NCBI GenBank assembly: GCA_009760855.2
Contig: WPIO01000116.1
Location: 863,501-927,500, forward strand
Length of the DNA: 64,000 nt
Source of the DNA: Cristatella mucedo
Lineage: Eukaryota; Bryozoa; Phylactolaemata; Cristatellidae
Direction: 5' to 3'
Of the stretch, positions 1-16,850 are shown one piece after another; position 1 is the stretch's first letter, and every line of letters starts with the position of its first letter. The notes below the pieces were generated by a model that was not told the origin of the DNA, did no database searches, and worked only from the letters and a program-made list of their open reading frames with translations. The translations under genes and the position numbers were made by a program.

Positions 1-910
1 TTGCGGTCGATTGCCGTGCATGGTTGACAATTAACATGCAAAATAGCTTGAAAGTGCTACGATTTTACTTTTAGCACAAAGAAGTGTGAAATGCGATGAC
101 AATCGGTACTTCGTGCAGCCAATTTAGTGTCAACTTGCCACGGATTGTAGTGGATTGCTGCTTCGAGCCGAGCCGTTGCCGTAGATTGCCATGCTTTGCC
201 CGAGATTGTAAGAGCGCGATGTCTTAAAATGACATGATTGACTTTAACCAGTGTGCTTTGTAACATGCATGAAAAATTGGGGCATTGCGAAACCGATTTC
301 AGGGCATTTTGCATCAGATTGCTGTAAATTGAGGTATTGGCCCGGGCCATTGCAGTCAGTTGCAGTGCATTGCTGCCGAATTATTGACGCGGTTGCAGAG
401 AAATTGTGGGCTTACACAATAAACAAAAAGTAGAGCAACGTGCATTCACTATTAGAGCTTAAAGTGTACGTATTCTGGTCGTTTTTCGGTGGATTGCTGT
501 ACATTGACGTACTGGCCCGGGCAGTTGCAGTCGATTGCAGTGCATTGCATGAGAACGGCGATGCCAATGCACGTGAAAATAATTTGAATTTTCACAGATT
601 TTGCTGTCGTATGCAATCAAAAAAGGAGCTTTTCTAACAGGATTTCTTTTGATGCATGGTGGAATGCAGTAGATTTCCGTGGGTTGCGATGGACTGCCGT
701 ATTGACCTGGGTGGGCCACTGCAATCTTATTTCATTGGACTTCGTGAGAAGGCAGGAGCAGAATCGCATGAAATCTTTTGGGTGCAATGTACGTGTAGCG
801 TAGTTTGATATTATGAACCTTCTTAAGCTGTGCGCACAGCTGATTTGTGGTTGATTTGACGGGAAATAGAAATGATTTCGGCGGATTGCTGTACAGGCGT
901 CCGGCATCAA
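1..910. repeat. Degenerate ~175-bp tandem repeat (satellite-like), cut by window edge
   Basis: The stretch repeats variants of GGATTGCTGTA, TGGCCCGGGC and TTGCAGTCGATTGCAGTGC. The GGCCCGGGC core recurs near 339, 514 and (decayed) 704, and a weaker copy sits near 170, so the period is about 175-190 bp. Short open frames on both strands change between copies and look like nothing known. I infer an old tandem array that continues to the left of the window. A last isolated unit fragment is at about 1165-1190. Confidence 0.55.
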
Positions 911-911
911 A

Positions 912-1042
912 GCTAGTTAAGGTGCTCGCCCCAACTAAAGTCTGGCTGAGGTCGTGGGCTCGAGCCCTGAGGCATATGTGAAGCGCCTAAATAGGGATTA
1001 GGTTCTCTTAGGGCGCTATATAAATGAATTATTATTTATTAT
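912..1042 (+). mobile_element. SINE-2 copy (tRNA-derived head, LINE-A-like tail)
   Basis: The head has a box A-like TTAAGGTGCTCGCC segment and a box B, GGTCGTGGGCTCGAGCCC, as in a tRNA-type polymerase III promoter. The body ends in AAGCGCCTAAATAGG, GATTAGGTTCTCTTAGG and GCGCTATATAAATG, followed by an AT-rich ATTATT tail. The last ~45 bases match the 3' end of LINE-A in this window. Sister copies lie at 36823-36965 and 49960-50085. Confidence 0.75.
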
Positions 1043-1159
1043 AATTAAGTATGCGCGAAGCGACATGAAATTTGTTGGACGTTGAATTCGAATGTTTGCC
1101 ACAACGTCGACGCAAAATTTGAGCTCGGCAACGCTTATGTGCGCTCGTTGCTAGCCTAA

Positions 1160-1740
1160 TTAGAGTGGATTGCGGTCGATTGAGGCAATTCGTCGAACCC
1201 GGCGGGCGCGCGCGCTCAGATCCGCCGCGGTCGCCTGGCGACTCGTAGTAAGCGAAGGAGCGAGCGAACCCTGCGGCCCAAGCCGTCGGCCGGTAGTTCG
1301 CGCTCGCTGCTCGCGGCTCTTCGCACTGCGGCAGACGGTAGAAGCGTAACAGAAGCGTTCAGTCGGTGCGATTTGGCGAAGGCGCAAAAGCGGAAGCCGG
1401 CGCGACGGAAGCGGAAGCCGGCGCCATTCGGTGCCGTGCGACTTCCACGTCCGACAGGTAATTGGGCGCAAACGCAGCGCTTGTAACGCTTGTAGCGGGG
1501 GGGGGGAAGACTAGTGGACAGCTCCTGAGCGCCATAGGTATTGAAGAACGGCCGCGAACACGGTTGCAATGTCCCGCGGCTGCGAACTATGAGCTCGACA
1601 ACCGAGCCTTGGTCACGAATTGCGAGTTCGAGCGGTGAACTTTGAACTGTTAACCTCGAACTGTGAGCTTGTCGCTGAAAAATAGCTGAGAGCAGCTTAT
1701 CAGGTGGCCGCTGTTGGCCGATGCTTAACAGCATCGCGAT
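1160..1740. other. GC/CpG-rich block without a recognised gene
   Basis: Base composition is clearly richer in G, C and CpG than the flanks. A 172-codon minus-strand frame (1216-1734) and a 103-codon one (1160-1471) are open, but both are rich in Arg/Ser/Ala as expected from GC-rich noncoding DNA, and neither resembles a known family. It could be a promoter island; I see no exon I can defend. Confidence 0.3.
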
Positions 1741-1917
1741 TTATAAATAGGTAGGAGCCTGAATATCGTAAGACTTACGAGCAGACCATTATACAAGGCG
1801 TGGACACGATGGTAGTCGCTGTCTGGGAGTGACGTTCCACCAGTGGTTGGGTCCTAGGATTGAGCGTTAGCTCTTGCGAACCTTTTTTTTAAGCAAATCT
1901 CTAGGAATTAAATGTAA

Positions 1918-4300
1918 TTTATCACCATCTGCAGCTTCACAGAGCCACAAAGACTATGTGTGTGTTACGCAGGAGAGTTTTTTTTATACCACACTCACAG
2001 CCTAAGCGGCTTTCGGTAGTTACGCATTCGGTAGCCAGCAGTCTTAATCTCACGCGACAAAGAGAAAGTGGGAAGCATAGCGGAATCAGGAGAGCAGTTG
2101 AGGTAGTGATTAGGATGGAAGTAGTAGCTCAGGACCGCTGAAAAGGGTGAGCCATAATCAGCAGCGTGAGAGTATTTGACGTATCGTAAGAATTGTTGCA
2201 GCGAGTTCCACATTGGAGGACCGGCAGAGCCACAGCATCTGTCGCCAACGGTCTTTAAGCGGAGGAATGGAGCAGCTAACTTATTTTCCACACAGGACCC
2301 GAGGGCATGACGAAGCTGAAACGGGTGCAGTAGTTCAGCTAATAATAATAATAATAGGTACGGAGGAGCCAAGCCGTGGCGGACATTGTGGGTCAGCGTA
2401 AGACCTTTGCTCTGCATCCGTTCATCAACCGGCAGCCATCCGAGCTCGTTAAGCAAAGGAGACACGTGTCCAAACCTCTGGGACTTGAAGACTTGCCTTG
2501 CAGCCATATTCAAAGCTTGCTGCAGTGGCTTATTTGCTTTCTTTGGTAGCCGGCCAAAAGGGAAAAACAATAATCAAGCCGAGACAGAACTAAGGAGCTA
2601 GTTAAATCTTTTACAACTCACTGTGGAAGACAGCTCATGATCTTAGATAGTAATCAGACGTGATGGTTATCTGTAGAAGCAGTTTTCTGAATGAAGCTTT
2701 TAAAATTTAGGCAGCCGTCAAAAACTGCATCTACATTACGAGCACGTGGTGATGGTCGCACAGCAGCATCCCCTATTAGAAGAGCAAAGCCTTTTAATCC
2801 GGCCACAGGCTAAGGGTGCCCTCTGAGCAGCAGTTCGGTTCTATCGTCTTTTAGTTTCAAGAAGTTTCCGGTATCTAGGATCTAATGTCGGCAAAGCAAA
2901 TATTCAGTTTATTAGTTGCTACAGCTGATTCCAACGGTTTGAATGACAAATAAAGCTGAGTTTCGTATGCATAAAAGTTATATCCTATTCCATGGGTCTT
3001 AATCACTTTTCCCAGAGGTTGAGTATAAATGGTGAACAGCAAGGGGCCGAGGACGGACCCGTGAGGGACTCTACAGGTGACCCGTCTCGTGTGTGAGACC
3101 TGACCGCCACACGACCCGGATTGAACGCGATCAGATAAAAGCAATTTGAACCGTGCCAGTACCTCGTCTGCCAGACCGATCGTTGTTCTCAATCGTTCAA
3201 ATAGAACATCGTGATCAACGGCGTTGAAGGCAGCTGATAGAGCTACCAGAGTTAGGGCAGTGACATTTCCTCATCATTACCACATATTATGTCATCGTTA
3301 ACACGGAGAAGAGCAGTTTCAGTGGAGTGCTACCTCTAGAACTCGGATGCAATGTTTCTGACATTTCATTCTTTTCAATATGCGCAACTAGAGGCGGCAG
3401 TGTTTTTGAGAATCTTTGACAAAAAGAAAGAAGTAAAACTGGGCGATAGCTTGCAAGAATCTCTGTATTTAATTCATGCTTTTTTAGTGTCGGTCCAACG
3501 ATTGCCGATTTGAAGGACATGGGTACGAACCCTTTTCCAAAAAAAAAGCATTGCAATTCTCGGTTATGGCAGGCCTAAGTTGGTCTGCCATTGAAGACCA
3601 GTGATGATTGTCTCGAGAGACGAGCTCTTTTTACTAGACCTTGTTAAGGTAGCCACATTGCATGCAGAAAACATGGAAAACGTTTTAATAAAAGTTACAG
3701 GTTGTGATTCCACAATAGCTTTACTCGGAGGGGCTTTATGGAGGCACTAATAAGCACAATTATTTCTGTAAAGAAGGCTGAAAACGTTTTGGCTGAGCCG
3801 GTAATATCTGGGGAGTCAGATCTCTCAGTATTGGCCAGTAAATCTGTTACCGTCTTATAAATCTGTCTTGGGTCCGAATGGCAGAAATTCAGTTTTCGAG
3901 TGAATACAGCCCTGGCTTCTGTAAGCTTCCTGGTCTAAAATCGAAAGAACTCTGAAATTGACTATATTGGCCTCAAACCCGATTTCTTAAAACGGCGTTC
4001 AAGCCTGCGCTTAACACGGCACATCTTTTCAAGTTTTTTTTGTAAATTGAAAGGAATCTCCGTGACTCTGTACACGGATAGAATGAACTGGAGCATGTTT
4101 GTCAAGAGCACTCCTGATTGTAACCGAAGTAGCTGTCAATAAGAAGTCACTTGCCATGCCAGCCGAACTATACAGGCTATTTCTAGTGCATTTTCTAATA
4201 CGGCGTTGATTTTGGCGTTGCGTGCAGAATATCGAGCACTGCGTTGCAATCGTCGGCGTATTGGAAACGGCAGGTATTTTAACATTTTTTGCACGAGTTG
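1918..4300 (-). mobile_element. LINE-B, decayed L2-like retrotransposon (endonuclease end to 3' end)
   Basis: Read on the minus strand, decayed protein blocks appear in the L2/CR1 order. Near 4100-3900 there is a post-endonuclease linker with SALDKHAPV and an ERR-like basic stretch. At 3556-3287 is RT domain 1 (LKKHEL, YRPV). At 3192-2875 are GSVLGPLLFTIYTQPLG and an altered YADD box (FYAYETQLYLSF). At 2570-1995 is the C-terminal WLPVDERM, LTLTHNVRHGLAPPYL and WNSLQQFL region. The 3' end (2030-1918) has the motif GGCTACCGAATGCGTAC shared with other LINE-B copies at 26.3, 38.3, 47.1 and 53.8 kb. Multiple frameshifts and the lost catalytic aspartates make it dead. A TTA triplet expansion at 2341-2355 lies inside the old coding frame. 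Confidence 0.8.
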
Positions 4301-4483
4301 GCCCCTAACCGAAATAGTCGGGGTCGCGTGATCTCAACACAATATACTAGCGGCTCCTTGGCCGAGGGCTGAGACCAGTTCAAATCGAAACATTAACAAC
4401 GGGAGCACAACTGCAGCCCTTAGCACGGCTTCTGCTTTTATTCGGCTTTGTCCATTGATTATCGCATAATAAGCTCCTGGCCG

Positions 4484-4655
4484 CAATAATAATAATAATA
4501 TATTTGGCATTGTGCCCTCATAGAACTCAATCTCTTTCTGGGCACTTCACATTCGCTGCAAAGGAAGCGCGATCGAATGGCTAGCGGTAGCATGCTCTAT
4601 AAACAGCAAGAATTGCGCAGTTAATGGAGAACAACATGGTAGGAGTTAGGCAATA
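4484..4655 (-). mobile_element. LINE-A 3'-end fragment
   Basis: On the minus strand this ends with GCCCAGAAAGAGATTGAG, TTCTATGAGGGC and an ATTATTATT tail, which is the LINE-A 3' terminus. Only the last ~170 bases remain, typical of 5' truncation during target-primed reverse transcription. Confidence 0.7.
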
Positions 4656-4872
4656 GCTCAGGAACCGCTAATCATGAATATCGGTCGCAATCCGGCCGAT
4701 TTAGCTCGCCTCCGCCATTTCAGCAGGGAGTAGCGCTCCAGGAGTTGGCCTCGACTCATTTGAGCCCAGCTGCCTTGCAGACGTTGCTCAGTGGCTGCAG
4801 AGCCATGTAAGAGCTGCTACACGTCATGGCCGCTTTCAAACGGCTGCAACTCTCCAAAGATACAAAAAACGA

Positions 4873-5035
4873 TACCAGCTGGTTTACCAGCCTCATTCTG
4901 TTTTAGCGGCAGAAGAGCCTTAAAGGCTATCCCCGTCGCTTGCAGCAGCACTAAAGGATCGCCCACCCGTGGATTCGAGCCAACGTCCTCGAGACCGAGG
5001 TGGCGAAGAGCGACTGTCTTACCTAGTGTAGACTT
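4873..5035 (-). mobile_element. SINE-1 copy
   Basis: In reverse complement it carries the SINE-1 order: a start near ACTAGGTAAG, the central hairpin CTCGGTCTCGAG, box B (TTGGCTCGAATCC), GGGCGATCCTTTAGTG, AAGGCTCTTCTGCCGCTA and a final AGGCTGGTAAACCAGCTGG. It is moderately diverged. Confidence 0.75.
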
Positions 5036-5796
5036 CTCTAGTCTATGGATGCGGACTTGTTACGTCAATGTGCGCTCGCTCTTTGTTGCAGCCGCTATCT
5101 GCAACTGTCGGCATACTTCCGGCGTGCTTCGGCTCTGAATCCAATAGTCGCTAGTAGCAGCGATTCCAAGGCTTCCGCCCAGAGCTTCCGCCAGTATCCG
5201 TTTCGCATCGGCTGCAACTGGAGCCTTCACGAGCGCTGCGTTTGCCGCCTCGCTCTGCCCCTGCGGAGAGGCCGCTAGACGACACCAGGCCGGAAGCGCT
5301 CGCGCGCGCGCGAGTGCCTGGCTGCGCGAGTCGGAGGCGCAGACCGCGCTCCGCGCCGCAGTGCGCGTCCAGCGCCGTCTGCGGCCTGCCGCGCACTGCG
5401 GACGCTGCGTGGCGGCGAGCTAAAGCGAGGCCTGCCGAGCCGCCTCGCAGTGAAATCCGCGGGGTCAGCGACGACATTGAAGGCGACTGCGACGGCCGGC
5501 GGCTGTCGCCTCGGCGTTTCGCGACGCCTGCGACGGTGCGCATCTAGCAGCCCAGCTACCGGGCACGCGGCCGAGCGCCCGACCGGTAACGCGGTCGTCT
5601 CGCTCCGACCGTGGATCCACGCGCTTCGGACGCACCGGCGCGAAGCTTGGCGGGCAGCGCGTTTTTTCTCGATCTCGGCGCCGGCCGGCGACGCGTTGCT
5701 CAGCGCCGGTAGCTCACACTTTACGCTATGTATGGGCAAGAGATATTCGATATGTTAAGATGCGCTAATTACGCAGCGGCCGGGGTGGCCCGCTCG

Positions 5797-5806
5797 CCAT
5801 TTAAGT
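5797..5806 (+). promoter_or_regulatory. Possible TATA-like element
   Basis: The AT-rich string CCATTTAAGT stands alone in the GC-rich island about 110 bases before the start codon at 5915, a reasonable distance for a 5' UTR of about 85 bases. No experimental support; the site is a guess by position and composition. Confidence 0.25.
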
Positions 5807-5914
5807 AGGCTCCGCCGCCGCTTCGTCGCCACTAGCCCGCACTCGCTACGCCGCCACCGCCGACGCCCCCGCCTCGTCGCGCACGTCCGACATCGACGCA
5901 CTAGTGTACAAGCC

Positions 5915-11325
<5,411 letters not shown>

Positions 11326-11825
11326 ATCCACGCCGACGACTGCCGCGGCGGCTGCGGCGAGGCCGTCGCGAGCCCGCCCGACGAGGGTCCTCGCGCCGCC
11401 GCCGCAGCCGCGAGCGAGCTTCGCCGGCGTCGGATAGCGTAGGCGTAGTTGGCTTTCGGAGAGCTTCGTTGGGATGCAGGCGCGGGCGGAGCCGCGCGTC
11501 GGCGTCGGTCTCGCGTCGGCTGCGGCAGAGAGGCTGGCGTGCGGCCGGCCGCGCTTCAATCCAGCGCCAGCGACTACGGCAGCGCTAGGCCGGCGATCGC
11601 TTGGGCGACAAGCATCGCGATCGGCGGTGTGGCGGCGACCTAAATATGGACTCGCTGTGACGCCGAGTTGGGCATACCGTGGTTGGTGGAGTGACTTCCG
11701 CCGACGCAGGTGATGAGCTCTAGTCGTGCTAGCGCACAAAAAAGGTGTGGCTTCTGCTTCCCTTGTGCTTCCGGCGGCTCGGGCTCGCGTTTCTCAGCGC
11801 TTCTACAATTTGTGATACGAAATGT

Positions 11826-11831
11826 AATAAA
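11826..11831 (+). terminator. Candidate polyadenylation signal AATAAA
   Basis: The first AATAAA on the plus strand after the stop of the calponin-family gene lies 500 bases downstream, which would give a 3' UTR of about 0.5 kb. Position is the only evidence. Confidence 0.35.
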
Positions 11832-11849
11832 ACTATGCGCAGCTGTTTC

Positions 11850-12610
11850 AGAATACGGTTTCTCTGTCAGTGTTTGGAGCGCTCGAAGCGGTTCGATCGC
11901 CAGTTCGATCGCCAGTCGTTGAATCGCATTAACGCTGCGCCCGGGTGAGGAAGAGCACACGCCGTGCGATTGGCTGTCTCGTAACAGAGCGATCCGGGGC
12001 TCCTATGGTTAAGAGCTCTTCTCGCTGTGTCGCGCGACTGGCCCCAAAAGGAATGTGCACATCAAGGCCGCCCCCTTGCGCAAGCCAAGTTCGCCCCCTT
12101 GCGCAAGCCGGAATAGACATTATAGCAAAGCTGCAGGCACTTCAGAAAATCTGATCTGAGACCCTGTATGGATCGTAATGATCAGAAGCTAAAGCCTTAA
12201 AATATCTTTACCTTTCGTTTCGTCTTAAAAATTCAGGTCGACGTCAGATAGACTGGAGCTGATCTCAAGCACCCCGATATCAAGCGCCGCATCCGACGGC
12301 ACTTCGTACCGAATGACAACATGCACTGAGAATAGTAAGAACAAGAAATGTGTGTAGTGCCCTAACTACATATCTGTCGATGAAGTGTGTGTCAGTTGAT
12401 TAGTGACAATATGCATACAGTGTCAGCAAGCAAGTAAAGAACTATTTGCACGGATAGCAAAATACAGGGATGACATGTTTAACGTTTAGATTATTTCAAA
12501 GTTTTGCGGACCTCTGTCTGTAGCTTCACAAGGCCGCAAGGAATAAGAGGGGGTGACACTCAAAAGTTTGATATAGCCCACTGAAACTTCAAGTGGCTTC
12601 AGGTGCTCAT
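11850..12610. other. Intergenic DNA, nothing recognised
   Basis: A direct duplication of about 18 bases, GCCCCCTTGCGCAAGCC, occurs at 12069-12086 and again at 12090-12107. Otherwise no gene, RNA or repeat family is recognised. Confidence 0.4.
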
Positions 12611-12624
12611 TCGGTGGCCAAAAG

Positions 12625-12712
12625 ACTAAATGTAAAGTACCCAGAAAGAGATTGAGTTCTCTGAGGGCGCTATATCGAATACATTATTATTGTTTTATTA
12701 TTGTATTTTACC
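12625..12712 (+). mobile_element. LINE-A/SINE-2 type 3' tail fragment
   Basis: It contains AAAGTACCCAGAAAGAG, GATTGAGTTCTCTGAGGG and CGCTATATCGAATACATT followed by ATTATTGTTTTATT, the common LINE-A/SINE-2 3' terminus. The head is not recognisable. Confidence 0.65.
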
Positions 12713-13182
12713 CATCCCGACAGCATCCAGTTTGTTTTGAGCTTTGTTCTGATGAGACTTCCGACCGACAAGTCCAACGGTCTATTTTACGCCCCTGCGA
12801 TCCGGCTGTCTGCCGATCCAAGAATCGGAATTCTCATGGCCTCGCATAAGCCTGGCAGTCAATTTAGCGTAAAGGATTTTTTATCCGGAGAGCTTCACTT
12901 TACGCGGCGACACTGATTAGTCTAGTTACCTAAAGCACGCAAACGACTAGATAGACTGCACTGCTTGTCACGGTCGCCTTGCCTGCTCCATCTGTAACGC
13001 GTATAATTCGGAAAATCTCAGGAAAAACTAATTAAAGAGCTGCATGTAAACAGCAGTTGAAGATGCCGAACGGATGTCATGCCAGGTTTCAGCTCGGAAA
13101 AGAAATTGAACTGCCGAGCTTCAAGAAATTTAGATTGGAATGCTCGAGCACATCGCAGCTGAGCTATGGCCTAATAATGATG

Positions 13183-13218
<36 letters not shown>

Positions 13219-13601
13219 TACTTGATAAATCGCCCACAGAGAACTTAATCTCTTTCTAGGCGCTTTACATTTGCTGCAAAAGGAAATGCAATTAAATGGT
13301 AAGTAAAATCATGCTTGACAAACAAACAAAATGAATAACATGGTTAGGGGTGACATGCACAGGGTCAGCATGCAAATGTGGTTAGTGGCAGCATGCACAG
13401 TATCAGCACGCATAAGCACGTCAAGGACGAATCACAAGGACCCACTAAATGCTGTCCAAAATAGGTGTGTTTTTAGGTTCCTTTTAAATGTGGTCAGATC
13501 AGGGGATGTTCTGACGCAGATCGGGAGGGAGTTCCAGGCTCTGAGAGCATACGAACTAAATGCACGGTCTCGAAAGGATTTGAGGTTTGTACGAGGTATT
13601 T

Positions 13602-15119
13602 CTAGACTGTTGGATTCCGAAAAGCTGGTGCTACGATGCTTGGCCTGATGGGGGTCCTTATGTTGGAGAAATAGGCTGGAGCCATAGAATGAATGGACCT
13701 AAAAGTGAGCGACAAAACCTTGAAGTCAATCCGTTGCTTGACTGGTAGCCAGTGCAGGTCGGCGAGAAGTGGAGTAATGTGGCAACTGTGACGTTCACGA
13801 CAGACAAGCCTAGCTGCAGAGTTTTGCACCAGCTGCAATCGCCTGATCGCACATGCTAGTAGGCCAGTAAGCAGTGAGTTGCAGAAGTCGAGACGAGATG
13901 TCACGAATGCATGGGCCAACTTAGACGTGGTATCCTTATCTAAACAAGCCCGAATTTTAGCAATGTTATGAAGCTGAAAATAGGCAGATTTGACTGTGGA
14001 GCTGATATGGTCGTCTAACGAGAGGTCGCTTTGGAATATGACACCTAGATTTCGAGCTGACTTGATAAGAGATATGCTGGCAGAGCCAATTTTGAGCGTC
14101 AGCCTTTCGAATTTCTGAATCACACTGGGTTTGCCCATAACTAGTAAGTTAGTTTTGTCATCGTTTAGTTTAAGAAAATTTGCTGCAAGCCATGTGCGGA
14201 TGTCATCAATGCATGCTGCAAGTGAGTTTAGAGAATTTGAGGTGCTCGAAGGCTGGGAGGGATCAAAGCAAAGGTACAACTGAGTGTCATCCGCATAGAA
14301 GTGAAAGCCTAGATTGTGCTTGGCAATCACATCAGCAAGAGGCAGAGTATAAACCGTGAAAAGAACTGGACCTAGCACGGAGCCCTGAGGTACTCCATAT
14401 TTCAGAGGTACTTCAGATGATCTTTGTCCATTCACGTCAATACTCTGCAGTCTCCCACTGAGATAGGACCTGAACCACTGCAGAGCAGTGCCAGTGATGC
14501 CCAGGCGAGATGAGAGGCGCTCTAGAAGAACTTTGTGATCGATGGTGTCAAAAGCTGCCGATTGATCAAGCAAAACAAGCAGAAACACTCTACCTATGTC
14601 TGCACTCCTAAGTAGGTCGTTGTATACCCTAAGCGATGCTGACTCTGTGGAGTGATTAGCTCTAAAGCCAGACTGGAACTTACTAGCAAGGTATGAGGTT
14701 TCGATATATGAGTTTAGCTGGTCTGCCACTACCTGTTCCAGTGTCTTTGATCGAAATGGTAGAAGGGAGACTGGGCGGTAGTTGCTCAAGTTCTCTTGGT
14801 CTAGTGTTGCTTTCTTGAGGAGAGGCCTGACTACAGCTTTTTTGAAAGGTGCTGGGACATGACCTGAGGCTAATGACATATTAATGATGTTAGTTATGCA
14901 TGGCAGCAGCAAATCAATGCAACGTAGGAGCAGGACAGTGGGAATATGGTCCAGAGGACTTGTTGTCTTCTTTGATTGAGATACGAACTTTAGGACTAGT
15001 TCACTAGTGACCTTCTTAAATGCAGACATTGAGGTGCAGCCAGGAACCGAGGAACAGCATTCTAGTGGGGAGGTTGTCATCGCAGGAATGGATTCCCTGA
15101 TCTTGTCTATCTTCTGCAC
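13602..15119 (-). pseudogene. LINE-A reverse transcriptase frame
   Basis: An open frame of about 505 codons on the minus strand, in the same frame as the endonuclease part and separated from it by a single TGA at 15128-15126. RT landmarks in order: [79 protein letters not shown] (catalytic Asp pair present), [15 protein letters not shown] and [15 protein letters not shown]. After these comes the L2-type C-terminus with [11 protein letters not shown] and [10 protein letters not shown]. The natural C-terminus continues in another frame after a shift near 13655 ([18 protein letters not shown] and beyond). The GTG at 15119 is not a true start. Confidence 0.9.
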
Positions 15120-15125
15120 AAAGAA

Positions 15126-16052
15126 TCAAGAGAAGCGATCGGCTAGATCATCATTAGGATCATCAGGTAAGGAGCTAATCTGGGAACGGTTGAGTAGATG
15201 GTTTATTGTCGACATCAGCCTTTTTGGATTGTGCATCTGTGATTCAACAATGTTTTTATAAAAGCTAGACTTGGCCTTTGCTAGGATCGATTGGTACGAC
15301 ATACAGTAGTCTTCACATGCCTGTCGATGGACAGTTAGTCCAGATCTTTTGTATGCTTTTTCAAGCTTTCGTTTAGTAGACCTGGCTAGTTTAATGTCTG
15401 AGGTAAACCATAGGCCGTCTGGGCGGGGGCGCACAGTGTGCTTTGTCAGAGGTGCAAACTCGTCGAGCGTGTCAGCTAGTATCTTGTTGTAGCTATCTAC
15501 CAATGATGACATATCGGAGGGAGGACTGAGCAGCAAAGGTGAAGCAGATATGCTCGCACGGACAGCATCGATGTCAAGGGTCTTGAGGTTTCGCGATTCA
15601 CAGGTTATTTTAGAGGAGAATGTGGGCACACACTGTAGATTGAATGAGATCTGCATGTGGTCAGATAAGCAGGATTTGTTGATAATTGGTGATGACAAAG
15701 TACAGTTGTATGAGAAAATCTGGTCGAGTGTGTGACCCTTGATGTGGGTAGGGCCATGCACATGAGCCACAAGAGACAATGAGTCAGTCAATGCACGAAA
15801 TTCGGTGCTGAAAGCGTCAGATAAGTTATTAAAGTGAACGTTGAAATCACCCATTACGAGGAAGGATTGATTTCTTGCACACATAATCGAAATGAGATTG
15901 GAGGAATCTGAGATAAAGGAGGATTTGGTACCTGGAGGGCGATAGACTGCTGCCACTATCGGTAGCTTGTTTTCGGGTGAGACCAAGACAATTGATTCAA
16001 AAGACTGCTTCGAGGGTACCGCAAATGGCTTGAAGTTGAATTTCGAGCGCAC
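15126..16052 (-). pseudogene. LINE-A endonuclease (APE-type) C-terminal half
   Basis: The minus-strand frame carries IVAAVYRPPGTKSSF, SFLVMGDFNVHFNNLSDAF, GHTLDQIFSY and SCLSDHMQISFNL. These are the late motifs of apurinic-endonuclease-like domains (GDFN and SDH blocks). A basic linker before RT follows (LARSTKRKLEKAYKRSGLTV). The N-terminal catalytic part is lost or frameshifted beyond 16053. The frame ends NDDLADRFS then TGA. Confidence 0.88.
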
Positions 16053-16215
16053 GATAATAGCAATGATGCATGACCGAATAGGGCATAGGCGAACGTGCCA
16101 AAAAGAGGCCTTGAACTTTATCCTGCGGGATTCTATGAGCTTGTAGGATGCCGATGCACTGGCAGCCAGAGCCCTATCTCCACAATCTCCACTAGACCTA
16201 TGCCCTCAAAGACAG

Positions 16216-16850
16216 CAAATAGTGAAATGCTGGAATGCTGTTACTTTCATATAATTGCAGTTCTAGAAATTATAGCGGATTCTGAGCTTTAACCACTAGG
16301 AATCTTATGTCTAATTGACTTAAAGAGTTTTGAATGTAAGTTTGTGAGTCTGTGAGTTCTGTTAAAACAAATTGTCTGCATCACTCTAGTATCTTTCCCT
16401 TTGTGGTATTGATAGTACTATTATGAAAGTGCAACAGCTATAAGTATCCTGCCAAACCAGATAATCTTGTATTTGCTTTTGTGGCTGAAACATACACTTT
16501 TATTATAGAAATTTAAAATGTATTTGCTCATTAAATGTGAAATAGTGATAAACAGGCTTTTGATCATCATGTTATTTAATTATGGTTTTAAATGGCGTAG
16601 AGATAATCTATTAGCAGAGATTTAAATTTTTTTAATTAATTTTTTTAAGGAATATTCAAAAACGTTTTCATTAAAGTATCTTGAACCCCTTTAACTTTTG
16701 ATTTTACTTTGTCATCAACTTTTGATGGTAATTGCTAGCATATTAGTTTTGGCCCCTTTTATTCTGGACAGTTCGCTGGTCAGTTGTGGTTTGGGCTTTG
16801 AACGCATCAGTTGTACTTCGCGGTTTCAACTAGTCAGTCGCAGTTTGGGT
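16216..16850. other. AT-rich intergenic DNA, nothing recognised
   Basis: AT-rich, with short homopolymer T/A runs at 16620-16650. No gene or repeat family identified. Confidence 0.4.

Larger units (their letters stand above)
13176..16215 (-). mobile_element. LINE-A, longest copy: L2-clade-like non-LTR retrotransposon, 5'-truncated
   Basis: On the minus strand the order is: decayed endonuclease N-terminus (near 16200-16053, e.g. ALAASASASYKLIES), endonuclease C-terminal half (16052-15129), reverse transcriptase (15125-~13650), RT C-terminal extension (to a TGA at 13434-13432), a 3' UTR of ~250 bases, and a terminus with AAAGCGCCTAGAAAGAG, GATTAAGTTCTCTGTGGGCG and an ATT-repeat tail (13220-13176). 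The family is judged L2/CR1-like from [23 protein letters not shown] and [15 protein letters not shown]. There is no 5' UTR or gag-like ORF1. It is 5'-truncated and inactive: one in-frame TGA and a frameshift near 13655. It serves as the reference for the other LINE-A fragments here. Confidence 0.92.

Noticed and set aside
13602-15119. Host gene encoding a 505-residue protein
   Set aside because: It is the reverse transcriptase of LINE-A; many fragments of the same sequence occur in the window.
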